A DNA stretch of 52,666 nt from an uncultured Prochlorococcus sp. (GTDB lineage: Bacteria > Cyanobacteriota > Cyanobacteriia > PCC-6307 > Cyanobiaceae): the NCBI GenBank assembly GCA_902572825.1, contig CACGHD010000008.1:1-52666 (forward strand), written 5' to 3'. The translations under genes and the position numbers were made by a program. How positions within the stretch are numbered: position 1 is the stretch's first letter; each line of letters begins with the position of its first letter. Of the stretch, positions 18,593-27,337 are shown in pieces. The notes under the pieces were generated by a model. The model saw nothing but the letters and a program-made list of their open reading frames with translations. It made no database searches and had not been told where the DNA came from.

Positions 18593-21004
18593 ATGCAAGA
18601 GAAAAGTTATTGTAAAAAATCATATTCGGATAACACCTTAGAAGAAGAATCTATAAGCCTTTTAGAGTGGGATGCATTAAAAACGCATTTATCTTCATTC
18701 GCCTCAACGGAAATGGGCAAACGAGCAATTTTAAGTTTTGGTATTCCTTCAGAATACGAAGCATCTAAAAGACTTTTAAATGAAACTGTTGAAATAACTG
18801 AGTTAGAAAGTAATTTAGATAAATCAATTAGCTTGTCTGGTGTTTTTGATATCAATAGAAATATTGAAATTTGTTCCAAGGGAGGTGTAATTTCCTCTTC
18901 TGAATTGTTAGAAATAGCGAAAACAATTGCTGCAGCAAGAAATTTAAAAAAAATCTTATTAGATTTTGAACAAAGACCTTATATTTCATCATTTATAAAA
19001 AATTTAATTGATCATCAAAACATCGAAACGATTTTTAAAAAAGGTATTGAATCTAATGGAAGGATTTCAGACAGTGCTAGTAATGAACTATTTGTTTTTA
19101 GAAAAGAATTATTATCTAAGAGACTTGAAAGAAAAACATTAGTTGAGAAATTTATTCAAAAGAATGTAGCTTATTTGCAAGATACTACTATTGGAGATCG
19201 ATATGGTAGGCCAGTTTTAGCAGTGAAAGTTCATTATGTAGATAAATTCAAGGGAATAATTCATGACTCTTCATCTTCAGGAAATACAGTATATTTTGAA
19301 CCTGATAGTGTAGTAACTAAAGGTAATAAAATTGCTTCTTTAGAGGCTAGGATCACAGCAGAAGAATTTAAATTACTTAAGAAATGGTCCCAAGTTGTTA
19401 GTGATAATTCAGAAAATCTTATTAAAATGGTATCCATTTTATTGAGATTAGAAAATGCTCTAACTCGTTCAAGATATTCGAAATGGATTGGAGGCAAAAC
19501 TCCTACGTTTGAGAAAAATCCTATTATTTCTTTAATTGGGTTTTCTCATCCGTTATTGATTTGGGAACATAAGAAAAAAGGAGCCCCTCCACCAGTAGCT
19601 GTCGATTTTTTTATCAATAGAAATATTAAGGTTGTAGCTATTACAGGTCCAAATACTGGAGGTAAAACAGCAGCTTTAAAAGGTTTGGGCTTGTCTTTAC
19701 TTATGGCTAGAGCAGGATTATTGATACCTTCAACTAATAATCCTATTATTCCTTTTTGTCCAAATATATATGTAGATATAGGAGATAATCAATCATTAGA
19801 GGAAAATTTATCTACCTTCAGTGGGCATATTTCTCGCATAAAAGAGATATTAGATTCACTTGATAATAAGAAAGGATTATCAGTTGTTTTGTTAGATGAG
19901 ATTGGATCTGGCACAGATCCTCTTGAAGGAAGTGCTCTTGCGATGGCTTTATTAAAAGAATTTGCAAATAAATCTGATATCACTTTGGCAACTACACATT
20001 ATGGAGATATTAAGGCTTTAAAATATAATGACTCAAGATTTGAAAACGTATCTGTTGCCTTTGATGAGGATTCTTTGAAGCCAAAATATTTACTCAACTG
20101 GGGTATTCCTGGGAGAAGTAATGCTTTATCAATTTCAAAGAGAATTGGTCTCGATGAAAGCATACTCAATGAAGCTGCAAATTATCTAAAGCCAAAAGAA
20201 GTTGACAATATTAACAGTATTATTAAAGGACTTGAGGAAGAGAGGATAAAACAACAAAATTCTGCAGAAGCTGCTGCAGAATTGATTGCAAGGACTGAAA
20301 TATTACATGATGAACTTAAGAGAAATTATGAATATCAAAAAATAAATGCTGAAAAAATCCAGGAAATTGAAAGGTATAAATTATCAAAACATATTGTATC
20401 CGCTAAAAAAGAGGTGATAGATTTGATTAAAAAATTAAGAGATAAAAATGTTAATGGAGAGGATACGAGAATTATTGGAAAAAGATTAAAGGAAATTGAG
20501 ACGGAACATTTAACCCAAAAAAAATCTGAAAAGTCAATATTATGGAACCCTCAAGTAGGCGATTTTGTAAAGATTAAAAGTCTAAATAGTATGGGACAAA
20601 TTGTAGATTTAGATAAAAAAAGTGGTTTTTATGAAATTAAATGTGGTTCATTTAGAAGCACATTATCAGTAAATGACTTTGAAGGCGTTAATGGAGAACA
20701 GCCTAATCTCATAAGTTCAAAAATTGAGATCAAGTCTACAAGAGAAGATTTTTCTTTTTCTAAAATTAGAACGAGTAAAAATACAATTGACGTAAGAGGG
20801 TTAAGAGTTCATGAAGCCGAAATAATTATTGAAGAGAAAATTAGAAAATTTCATGGACCGCTATGGATTGTTCATGGAATTGGCACAGGGAAATTAAAAA
20901 AAGGACTAAGAAATTGGTTATCAGGTTTAAATTATGTTGATAAGATTGAAGATGCAGCCAACAACGAGGGTGGTTCTGGTTGCAGTATTGCGTGGATAAA
21001 ATAA
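18593..21004 (+). CDS. mutS2: endonuclease MutS2
   Basis: An 803-residue MutS-family ATPase without the mismatch-recognition domain. Core and clamp helices (1-330) precede the ATPase with Walker A TGPNTGGKTAALKG (near 351), Walker B VVLLDEIGSGTDPLEG and the STFSGHISRIKEI signature. A long coiled coil (about 515-640), a small beta domain, and a C-terminal Smr nuclease domain (from IDVRGLRVHEAE near 732 to the end, with the WIVHGIGTGKL motif) follow. MutS2 suppresses recombination in some bacteria and splits collided ribosomes in others, so the exact role here is open. It is followed by obgE 40 bases later. Confidence 0.95.
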   Translation: MQEKSYCKKSYSDNTLEEESISLLEWDALKTHLSSFASTEMGKRAILSFGIPSEYEASKRLLNETVEITELESNLDKSISLSGVFDINRNIEICSKGGVISSSELLEIAKTIAAARNLKKILLDFEQRPYISSFIKNLIDHQNIETIFKKGIESNGRISDSASNELFVFRKELLSKRLERKTLVEKFIQKNVAYLQDTTIGDRYGRPVLAVKVHYVDKFKGIIHDSSSSGNTVYFEPDSVVTKGNKIASLEARITAEEFKLLKKWSQVVSDNSENLIKMVSILLRLENALTRSRYSKWIGGKTPTFEKNPIISLIGFSHPLLIWEHKKKGAPPPVAVDFFINRNIKVVAITGPNTGGKTAALKGLGLSLLMARAGLLIPSTNNPIIPFCPNIYVDIGDNQSLEENLSTFSGHISRIKEILDSLDNKKGLSVVLLDEIGSGTDPLEGSALAMALLKEFANKSDITLATTHYGDIKALKYNDSRFENVSVAFDEDSLKPKYLLNWGIPGRSNALSISKRIGLDESILNEAANYLKPKEVDNINSIIKGLEEERIKQQNSAEAAAELIARTEILHDELKRNYEYQKINAEKIQEIERYKLSKHIVSAKKEVIDLIKKLRDKNVNGEDTRIIGKRLKEIETEHLTQKKSEKSILWNPQVGDFVKIKSLNSMGQIVDLDKKSGFYEIKCGSFRSTLSVNDFEGVNGEQPNLISSKIEIKSTREDFSFSKIRTSKNTIDVRGLRVHEAEIIIEEKIRKFHGPLWIVHGIGTGKLKKGLRNWLSGLNYVDKIEDAANNEGGSGCSIAWIK

Positions 21005-21044
21005 AATTTAAAATACCTAGAAAAAAATTTAATAAGCGTATTAA

Positions 21045-22028
21045 GTGCAATTTATTGATCAAGCCAACATTATTCTTAAAGCTGGAAAAGGTGGAAATGG
21101 AATAGTTTCATTTAGAAGAGAAAAATTCGTTCCTGCGGGAGGACCTTCGGGTGGAAATGGTGGCAGAGGGGGTTCAGTTATTTTGATGGCTGATAATAAT
21201 CTACAAACATTATTAGATTTCAAATTCAAACGTGAAATAATTGCTGAAGATGGATGCAAAGGAGGTCCTAATAAGAGATCAGGTGCTTCAGGTGAGGATA
21301 CAATCCTCAAAGTACCATGCGGTACAGAAATAAGGGATATTAAGACCGGCATTATTCTAGGAGACTTAACTAAAGATAAACAGATTTTAACTATTGCCAT
21401 TGGAGGAAGAGGTGGACATGGTAATGCTTACTATTTAAGTAATCAAAATAGAGCCCCAGAATCATTCACTGAAGGAAAAGATGGTGAGATATGGGAGGTT
21501 CAATTAGAACTAAAACTTCTCGCAGAGGTTGGGATTATAGGTCTTCCAAATGCTGGGAAAAGTACCTTGATTTCTGTTGTATCATCTGCTCGTCCAAAAA
21601 TCGCCAATTATCCTTTCACAACTCTAGTACCTAACTTAGGTGTAGTAAGAAAAATTGATGGAAATGGTTGCCTTTTTGCGGATATTCCTGGATTAATATC
21701 AGGGGCAGCTGATGGAGTAGGTTTAGGTCATGATTTTTTAAGGCATATCCAAAGAACGAAGATACTTGTTCACTTAATTGATGCAATTGCAGAAAATCCT
21801 TTACATGATTTTGAGATAATTGAGCAGGAATTAAAAAAATATGGAAAAGGTCTTTTAGATAAAGAGAGGATAATAGTATTGAATAAAATGGAGCTGGTAG
21901 ATGATGATTATTTGAAAATAATTTCAAAAAAGTTAGAAGATTTATCTAAAAAGAAAGTTTTAGTTATTTCTTCATCTTTAAAGAAAGGTTTATCTTCACT
22001 GCTTTCTGAAGTATGGAAAAGGATCTAA
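21045..22028 (+). CDS. obgE: Obg-family GTPase (CgtA)
   Basis: Essential GTPase tied to large-subunit ribosome assembly and stringent control. The 327-residue protein has the glycine-rich Obg fold (1-158: [23 protein letters not shown] and [11 protein letters not shown]), then the G domain with G1 GLPNAGKST (near 165), switch-[12 protein letters not shown]4 NKMEL and G5 SSSLKKG. It lacks the extra C-terminal OCT domain seen in many Gram-positives. Start is GTG at 21045; the following sequence MQFIDQANI is the conserved N-terminus, which fixes it. Confidence 0.96.
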   Translation: MQFIDQANIILKAGKGGNGIVSFRREKFVPAGGPSGGNGGRGGSVILMADNNLQTLLDFKFKREIIAEDGCKGGPNKRSGASGEDTILKVPCGTEIRDIKTGIILGDLTKDKQILTIAIGGRGGHGNAYYLSNQNRAPESFTEGKDGEIWEVQLELKLLAEVGIIGLPNAGKSTLISVVSSARPKIANYPFTTLVPNLGVVRKIDGNGCLFADIPGLISGAADGVGLGHDFLRHIQRTKILVHLIDAIAENPLHDFEIIEQELKKYGKGLLDKERIIVLNKMELVDDDYLKIISKKLEDLSKKKVLVISSSLKKGLSSLLSEVWKRI

Positions 22029-22114
22029 CTTAAATTTAAAATTTTTTTGTAAAAAAAAACACTTGATTTAATAATGAAAATTAGTCATAAATAAGATACC
22101 TCTTTAAACACAAT

Positions 22115-22297
22115 ATGAATTTCTATACTTGCTTTGATCAACAAGGAAAAATAATAGCGAGATGTCAAACCATTCAAGATATTGAGGTTTTGAAGAAAAT
22201 GGGAAGACCAATTGTAGAAGTAAAGGAAATGAAAAATGAAGAGTCGGTTGTATGTTCACTTACAGGAAGTCCATCCGATTTTAATAGAGATTACTAA
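22115..22297 (+). CDS. 60-residue conserved-type hypothetical protein
   Basis: A short ORF beginning MNFYTCFDQQGKIIARC and containing ADP-like alternation of charged and hydrophobic residues but no domain I can name. It has three cysteines (C6, C17, C47), no signal peptide and no membrane segment. It is followed 14 bases after its stop by a strong two-way terminator shared with the CP12 gene, which supports it as a real transcription unit end. Translation has not been shown; codon use matches the surroundings. Confidence 0.65.
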   Translation: MNFYTCFDQQGKIIARCQTIQDIEVLKKMGRPIVEVKEMKNEESVVCSLTGSPSDFNRDY

Positions 22298-22311
22298 TAG
22301 AATTAATAAAT

Positions 22312-22338
22312 AAAAAAGGGCTCTAAAAGCCCTTTTTT
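22312..22338. terminator. bidirectional Rho-independent terminator
   Basis: AAAAAAGGGCT (22312-22322), a 5-base loop, and AGCCCTTTTTT (22328-22338) form an 11-pair hairpin with T-runs at either end, between a plus-strand gene and the minus-strand CP12 gene. It can serve both convergent units. Confidence 0.9.
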
Positions 22339-22365
22339 ACTATGCATTATCTATCAAAAGAAAAC

Positions 22366-22584
22366 TTAATCGTCATAAACAAGACATTCTGGTTCGTCCG
22401 GGTTGGCATCGCAGAATAGTTCCAAAGCATTAGGGTCATGTTTATCATCTGGATGATGATCCTTATACTCTTCGAGTTCTTTTAGCTCTTCAGTTAAATG
22501 TCTGACCTTTGGAAGATTGCCCTCTGCTTTTGCAGATTCGATTTCCGATTGATCTTTTTGGATGTGTTCGTCAATGGATTTCAT
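22366..22584 (-). CDS. cp12: CP12 family regulator of the Calvin cycle, lacking the N-terminal cysteine pair
   Basis: CP12 is a small disordered protein that, when oxidised, joins GAPDH and phosphoribulokinase into an inactive complex in the dark. This 72-residue protein keeps the C-terminal GAPDH-binding part, a C-x8-C pair (C58, C67) in FCDANPDEPECLVYDD, with the rest rich in E, K, D and H. There are no other cysteines, so the usual N-terminal pair for phosphoribulokinase binding is missing, and the AWDxVEEL helix is poorly conserved. It shares a terminator with the gene on the other strand. The naming rests on the C-terminal motif. Confidence 0.87.
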   Translation of the reverse strand: MKSIDEHIQKDQSEIESAKAEGNLPKVRHLTEELKELEEYKDHHPDDKHDPNALELFCDANPDEPECLVYDD

Positions 22585-22697
22585 TTTAAGCTTTTCGTAC
22601 TTTAGTAGACATACATAACATAGTTAATTTCTAATGAAATTGCATTATCTATGAACTAAATAAGTGTTCATTACAACATCATTTTTTTTGAGTTGAT

Positions 22698-23654
22698 TTA
22701 TTTATTTTTTATGGTCTCTACTCTCATTAGTTCCTTGAGCGATGGTAAAACTGGGATTATTTGATTTGGGTTTAAAGGGAATAAAGCTGTGTAGTAATCT
22801 TTTTTCCATTCATTGTCGAAGCATGTCCTATTTACGTTAGATAATTTAAAGAATTTTAATCTCCATTCAATAATCTTTTCAAAACTTGATAGTTCTTGTT
22901 CAGTACATTTGAAAATTTTGCTATATATCAATTCCCATCTTATAAGCGTTGGAAAAAGATAAATATCTGCGTAGGTTAACTCTTCCCCAAATATCCAGTC
23001 CCCTTTATTTTTCTGTAGTAAATTTTCAATTTCATTCATAGCTGCAAAAAGATTTTTACTTGCTTTTTCGTAAGCTGACTGGTTTCTGGCAAAACCACAT
23101 TTATATACACCATCATTAATGCTGTTATTAATTAAATCTAAAAATTTTTTATTACCATCTTTAATTATTAATGCCTGATATTTCGATTCACTTTTTATTG
23201 AATTGAGTAGTTTTATAATCTGTGAACTTTCATTAGACAGAATATTTACTTCATCTTTTACAAAGCTAATTAAAAGAGGTAATGTAGCTCTAAAAATAAT
23301 CTTTTTATTAGCTTTTTTGTAAAGGTCTGAAAGTCTTATACATCCCTTAATCTTTTTATTGAAAATCCATTCGCCATGCTCAACATCTGCCTTTAAAAAA
23401 ATTACGTTAACTTTTTTAGATAAATCTTTTATTTCGTGTATGAGTAAAGTTCTTTGACACCATGGACAAGAATGACCTACTAATAAATAAATTTGTCCAT
23501 TCTCATTATTAATATCGTATTCACTATTAATGTTTATACCTTTAGGCCTTTTATAATTACCATGTAAATCTGATGGCGCGAAGCCATTCATTAATTGGGT
23601 CCAAAACCAAAACCAGAATTTTCTGGAGGTCTTTATAAGGTATTTATTTTGCAT
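22698..23654 (-). CDS. glutathione S-transferase, glutathionyl-hydroquinone reductase (Xi/ECM4)-like
   Basis: A 318-residue two-domain GST. The thioredoxin-like domain carries the active-site CPWC motif in VGHSCPWCQRTLLIHEI (near residues 60-76), followed by ILSNESSQIIKLLNS, the glutathione gamma-glutamyl-binding ESSxI pattern; the helical domain holds the GDWIFGEELTYADIYLFPTLIRW signature (about 220-240). ECM4-type enzymes reduce glutathionyl-hydroquinones through a CPWC cysteine, so that is the best guess, but the substrate is unknown. It is divergent from the aspartoacylase-like gene with only 23 bases between start codons. Confidence 0.82.
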   Translation of the reverse strand: MQNKYLIKTSRKFWFWFWTQLMNGFAPSDLHGNYKRPKGININSEYDINNENGQIYLLVGHSCPWCQRTLLIHEIKDLSKKVNVIFLKADVEHGEWIFNKKIKGCIRLSDLYKKANKKIIFRATLPLLISFVKDEVNILSNESSQIIKLLNSIKSESKYQALIIKDGNKKFLDLINNSINDGVYKCGFARNQSAYEKASKNLFAAMNEIENLLQKNKGDWIFGEELTYADIYLFPTLIRWELIYSKIFKCTEQELSSFEKIIEWRLKFFKLSNVNRTCFDNEWKKDYYTALFPLNPNQIIPVLPSLKELMRVETIKNK

Positions 23655-23677
23655 AAAATTTTATTTTTAAAGAAAAA

Positions 23678-24583
23678 ATGACTGTTCAAAGAATACTTAT
23701 CGTTTCAGGCACTCATGGGAATGAAATTAATCCTGTTTGGGCTGTTAAGCAATTTAATAGAAAGGAAAATTGTTTAAATCATGGTATTGAGTATGAATAC
23801 ATCATAGGTAATCCTGCTGCCTATGAAAAAGGTTGCAGATATATAGATGTAGATTTAAATAGATCTTTTAAAGAAAATGAGAATTTTGATCAACACAAGA
23901 ATAGCTTTTACGAAACTAATAGAGCCAATTTTTTAGTAGATGAATTTGGAATTGACGGATCTAAACCCTGTCAAATTGCAATCGATTTGCATACTACTAC
24001 TGCAAATATGGGAACAAGCATTGTTATGTATGGGAGAAGATTTAAAGATTTTTGTTTAGCTGCATTACTGCAGAACAAATTTGGATTGCCTATTTATTTG
24101 CACGAAAAAGATAAAGCCCAAACAGGCTTTCTTGTAGAAGCTTGGCCATGTGGTTTAGTTATTGAAATAGGAGCTGTCGCACAAAATTTTTATGATCAAA
24201 ATATTATAAATAGATTCTCTCTAATAATTAGCTCTCTAAGGGAAGAGATAGATAAATTAAAAAATAAACTTATAGAACTTCCAAAGGAACTAGTGGTTCA
24301 CGTTCATCAAGGGAGTATAGATTATCCAAGAGATAAAAAGGGAGATATTAATGGAATAATTCATCCTGAGAGAATAAACCAAGATTGGAAAATGATTAAA
24401 AAAGGAGATCCATTATTTCTGGATAGCCAAGGAATAATCCACAAATATGAGCGGGACCAATTGATTTGGCCTGTTTTTATTGGAGAAGTTGCTTATAAGG
24501 AAAAAAAAATTGCCATGAGCTACACAAAAAAAGAAGTGATTTGTTCCAAAAAACAATGGGTTCAAGAGTTTGAAAGTTTTTAA
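23678..24583 (+). CDS. aspartoacylase/succinylglutamate desuccinylase-family zinc hydrolase
   Basis: A 301-residue M14-type zinc carboxypeptidase-fold protein annotated as aspartoacylase (N-acetylaspartate to aspartate and acetate) in related genomes. Visible zinc ligands and active-site motifs are SGTHGNEINPVW (H14, E17), DVDLNRSFKENE (near 65), IDLHTTTANMG (near 104) and GLVIEIGAV with the catalytic glutamate (near 165). A C-terminal beta domain follows. The natural substrate in cyanobacteria is not known to me. Its ATG is 23 bases from the divergent GST start. Confidence 0.85.
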   Translation: MTVQRILIVSGTHGNEINPVWAVKQFNRKENCLNHGIEYEYIIGNPAAYEKGCRYIDVDLNRSFKENENFDQHKNSFYETNRANFLVDEFGIDGSKPCQIAIDLHTTTANMGTSIVMYGRRFKDFCLAALLQNKFGLPIYLHEKDKAQTGFLVEAWPCGLVIEIGAVAQNFYDQNIINRFSLIISSLREEIDKLKNKLIELPKELVVHVHQGSIDYPRDKKGDINGIIHPERINQDWKMIKKGDPLFLDSQGIIHKYERDQLIWPVFIGEVAYKEKKIAMSYTKKEVICSKKQWVQEFESF

Positions 24584-24699
24584 ATTAAGAAATCGGAACA
24601 ATAAATCTTTGAAAACTAATAAGGATTTTTTATTTTATATATAAGTTTATTTAATATTTAATACTTTTATTTTTTTTCTAATTTTGAAATCTTAAAAAC

Positions 24700-24828
24700 C
24701 TAAATTCTTTCACTCCAATAAATAACAGCTCCAAAAGCCTCTAATTGCAGTCTTCTATGCTTAGCCTCTCTTAAGGAAACTACCTCTCTAGATCTTTTTC
24801 CATTAAGAAGCCATTCGATTATTACCAA
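24700..24828 (-). CDS. 42-residue putative small protein with TTG start
   Basis: A minus-strand frame starting at TTG (complement of 24826-24828) and ending at TAG (24700-24702) encodes a basic protein beginning MVIIEWLLNGKRSREVVSL and ending AFGAVIYWSERI. It reads like a real protein: balanced composition, two tryptophans, no poly-lysine or poly-asparagine runs typical of AT-rich noise, and a GAGG six to nine bases before the TTG. It fills part of the 431-base gap between the aspartoacylase-like gene and psbA. I do not recognise a function. The rest of that gap, 24584-24699, is AT-rich with nothing I can name; 24829-25014 holds the psbA control region. Confidence 0.6.
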   Translation of the reverse strand: MVIIEWLLNGKRSREVVSLREAKHRRLQLEAFGAVIYWSERI

Positions 24829-24917
24829 GTTGAATCCTCAATAACAAAGAAAATCTTAAGACATGGAAGTTCTTTTCTCCTGTTTTCCAAAAAATAAGTT
24901 TACTTAAAGAAAAAATA

Positions 24918-24949
24918 TTTACACATTTTTAGCAATTTTGGTCTAAAAT
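24918..24949 (+). promoter_or_regulatory. psbA promoter
   Basis: TTTACA (24918-24923) and TAAAAT (24944-24949) precede psbA, with a 20-base spacer that is longer than the standard 17. Transcription would begin near 24956, giving a leader of about 60 bases. Light control is known for psbA in general; I see no specific operator here. Confidence 0.55.
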
Positions 24950-24983
24950 CTTCGAAGCGGATATTTTCCGTTTTTATTTACAC

Positions 24984-24999
24984 GTCTCACTTTAGAGAC
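24984..24999 (+). promoter_or_regulatory. hairpin in the psbA 5' leader
   Basis: GTCTC (24984-24988) and GAGAC (24995-24999) form a perfect 5-pair stem with a 6-base loop ending 15 bases before the ATG, just where a ribosome would bind. There is no clear Shine-Dalgarno sequence. This may affect translation or mRNA stability. Confidence 0.45.
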
Positions 25000-25014
25000 A
25001 TACTTTACGAACTC

Positions 25015-26097
25015 ATGACAACTATTCAGCAGCAGCGTTCTTCGCTGTTAAAAGGTTGGCCACAGTTTTGTGAGTGGGTAACATCAACTAACAACAGAAT
25101 TTATGTTGGTTGGTTCGGCGTCTTAATGATTCCATGCCTTCTTACAGCAGCGGCTTGCTTCATCGTTGCATTCATCGCAGCACCACCAGTAGACATCGAC
25201 GGAATTAGAGAGCCAGTTGCTGGTTCATTCCTATACGGAAACAACATCATCTCAGGTGCAGTTGTTCCTTCATCTAACGCTATTGGTCTACACTTCTACC
25301 CAATTTGGGAAGCAGCAACTGTAGATGAGTGGTTATACAACGGTGGTCCTTACCAGCTTGTAATTTTCCACTTCCTAATTGGTATCTCAGCATACATGGG
25401 AAGACAGTGGGAGCTTTCATACCGTTTAGGTATGCGTCCTTGGATCTGTGTTGCATACTCTGCACCAGTTTCAGCAGCTTTCGCAGTATTTCTTGTATAC
25501 CCATTCGGTCAAGGTTCATTCTCTGACGGAATGCCTCTAGGTATCTCTGGAACATTCAACTTCATGTTTGTTTTCCAGGCAGAGCACAACATTCTAATGC
25601 ACCCATTCCACATGGCTGGTGTTGCTGGTATGTTCGGAGGATCTTTATTCTCAGCTATGCACGGTTCACTTGTTACTTCATCTCTAATCAGAGAAACAAC
25701 TGAGACAGAATCTCAGAACTATGGTTACAAGTTCGGACAAGAAGAGGAAACATATAACATCGTTGCAGCTCATGGCTACTTCGGTCGTTTGATCTTCCAA
25801 TATGCAAGTTTCAACAACAGCAGAAGTCTTCACTTCTTCCTAGCTGTATTCCCAGTTGTTTGTGTATGGTTAACTTCAATGGGTATCTGCACAATGGCAT
25901 TCAACCTTAACGGTTTCAACTTCAACCAGTCAGTTGTTGATGCAAACGGTAAGATTGTTCCAACATGGGGTGACGTTCTTAACAGAGCTAACCTAGGTAT
26001 GGAAGTAATGCACGAGCGTAACGCTCACAACTTCCCACTTGATCTAGCAGCAGCTGAGTCTACAACAGTAGCTCTTTCAGCTCCAGCAATCGGTTAA
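25015..26097 (+). CDS. psbA: photosystem II D1 protein
   Basis: D1 of the photosystem II reaction centre; binds P680 chlorophyll, pheophytin, QB, Tyr-Z and the manganese cluster. The 360 residues have five membrane helices. Key residues are shifted by one from standard numbering: Q131 (the 130 position, glutamine), Y162 (Tyr-Z), D171 (Mn ligand), H191 (Tyr-Z partner), H199 in HPFHM (P680). The C-terminus continues past NFPLDLA, where the carboxyl-terminal protease is expected to cut, leaving a 16-residue tail [15 protein letters not shown]-like. Codons favour C-ending forms (TTC, ATC, AAC, CAC, GAC), unlike neighbours, as expected for very high expression. A strong terminator follows. Confidence 0.99.
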   Translation: MTTIQQQRSSLLKGWPQFCEWVTSTNNRIYVGWFGVLMIPCLLTAAACFIVAFIAAPPVDIDGIREPVAGSFLYGNNIISGAVVPSSNAIGLHFYPIWEAATVDEWLYNGGPYQLVIFHFLIGISAYMGRQWELSYRLGMRPWICVAYSAPVSAAFAVFLVYPFGQGSFSDGMPLGISGTFNFMFVFQAEHNILMHPFHMAGVAGMFGGSLFSAMHGSLVTSSLIRETTETESQNYGYKFGQEEETYNIVAAHGYFGRLIFQYASFNNSRSLHFFLAVFPVVCVWLTSMGICTMAFNLNGFNFNQSVVDANGKIVPTWGDVLNRANLGMEVMHERNAHNFPLDLAAAESTTVALSAPAIG

Positions 26098-26119
26098 GCT
26101 TAAAGTTCTTAAATTTACA

Positions 26120-26145
26120 AGCCCCCTTGTTGGGGGCTTTTTTTT
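26120..26145 (+). terminator. psbA Rho-independent terminator
   Basis: AGCCCCC (26120-26126), loop TTGTT, GGGGGCT (26132-26138), then a run of T to 26145. It is a GC-rich hairpin in an AT-rich region, 23 bases after the psbA stop. Confidence 0.93.
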
Positions 26146-26205
26146 GTTTAATTTTCAATTGGTTTCATATAATGTTTATATATAGATAAAACATTTGATA
26201 TTTCT

Positions 26206-27303
26206 ATGAGTAGTAGTTTTGGAAAAATTTTTCGTGTTAGTACTTTTGGAGAATCACATGGTGGTGCAGTAGGAGTTATCCTTGATGGATGTCCACCTAA
26301 GTTAAAAATAGATATAAACCTGATACAAAATGAATTGGATAGGCGCAGACCTGGCCAAAGTGACATTACAACACCCAGAAGAGAAGAAGATAAAATTGAA
26401 ATATTAAGTGGGATAAAGGAAGGGTTAACACTTGGAACTCCAATAGCAATGTTGGTAAGAAATAAGGATCAAAGACCAGCAGATTATAATAATTTGGATC
26501 AGGTATTTAGACCTTCTCATGCAGATGGTACATATCATCTGAAATATGGAATTCAGGCAAGTTCTGGCGGTGGAAGAGCCTCTGCTAGAGAAACAATTGG
26601 GAGAGTAGCTGCTGGTGCTGTAGCAAAACAATTATTGAAAACTTTTTGTAACACTGAAATACTATCTTGGGTAAAGCGTATACATGATATTGATTCTGAT
26701 ATAAATAAAGAGAAGATTTCTCTCAAAAAAATAGATTCTAATATTGTTAGATGTCCTGATGAAAAGGTATCAACAGAAATGATCGAGAGAATTAAGGAAT
26801 TAAAGCGTCAAGGAGACTCTTGTGGCGGTGTTATTGAATGTCTAGTAAGAAATGTCCCCTCTGGTCTTGGAATGCCTGTTTTTGATAAATTAGAAGCTGA
26901 TTTAGCAAAGGCTTTGATGTCTTTGCCTGCCACGAAAGGCTTTGAAATAGGTTCAGGTTTCTCTGGAACTTATTTAAAAGGAAGCGAACATAATGATGCC
27001 TTTATCAAGTCTGATGATATTAGTAAGTTAAGAACGATATCTAATAATTCAGGAGGCATACAGGGCGGAATAAGTAATGGTGAAAATATCGAGATGAAGA
27101 TAGCTTTTAAACCTACAGCAACCATCGGGAAAGAACAAAAAACAGTAAATGCTGAAGGTAAAGAAGTACTTATGAAAGCAAAAGGGAGACACGATCCATG
27201 CGTTCTACCAAGAGCAGTTCCTATGGTTGATGCTATGGTAGCTTTAGTACTTGCTGATCATTTGCTTCTGAATCATGCTCAATGTGACTTAATAAATAAG
27301 TAG
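26206..27303 (+). CDS. aroC: chorismate synthase
   Basis: Converts 5-enolpyruvylshikimate-3-phosphate to chorismate with reduced FMN, the last step of the shikimate pathway. The 365-residue sequence has the signatures [23 protein letters not shown] near residues 8-30, [15 protein letters not shown] near 105, [22 protein letters not shown] near 123-144, and the closing [27 protein letters not shown]. Family length and order are ordinary. It is downstream of the psbA terminator and has its own short upstream region. Confidence 0.97.
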   Translation: MSSSFGKIFRVSTFGESHGGAVGVILDGCPPKLKIDINLIQNELDRRRPGQSDITTPRREEDKIEILSGIKEGLTLGTPIAMLVRNKDQRPADYNNLDQVFRPSHADGTYHLKYGIQASSGGGRASARETIGRVAAGAVAKQLLKTFCNTEILSWVKRIHDIDSDINKEKISLKKIDSNIVRCPDEKVSTEMIERIKELKRQGDSCGGVIECLVRNVPSGLGMPVFDKLEADLAKALMSLPATKGFEIGSGFSGTYLKGSEHNDAFIKSDDISKLRTISNNSGGIQGGISNGENIEMKIAFKPTATIGKEQKTVNAEGKEVLMKAKGRHDPCVLPRAVPMVDAMVALVLADHLLLNHAQCDLINK

Positions 27304-27337
27304 TAGTTTTGTTGAATAAATTATATTTATCCTTAAC

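Noticed and set aside
21059-21400. Minus-strand ORF of 113 codons over obgE
   Set aside because: Antisense to the glycine-rich Obg fold; proline/leucine-rich translation, no start signal, not protein-like.
22029-22114. T/A-run hairpin after obgE
   Set aside because: Made only of A and T homopolymers; could fold but is not a convincing terminator.
25280-25555. Minus-strand ORF within psbA
   Set aside because: Antisense shadow created by the C-ending codon bias of psbA.
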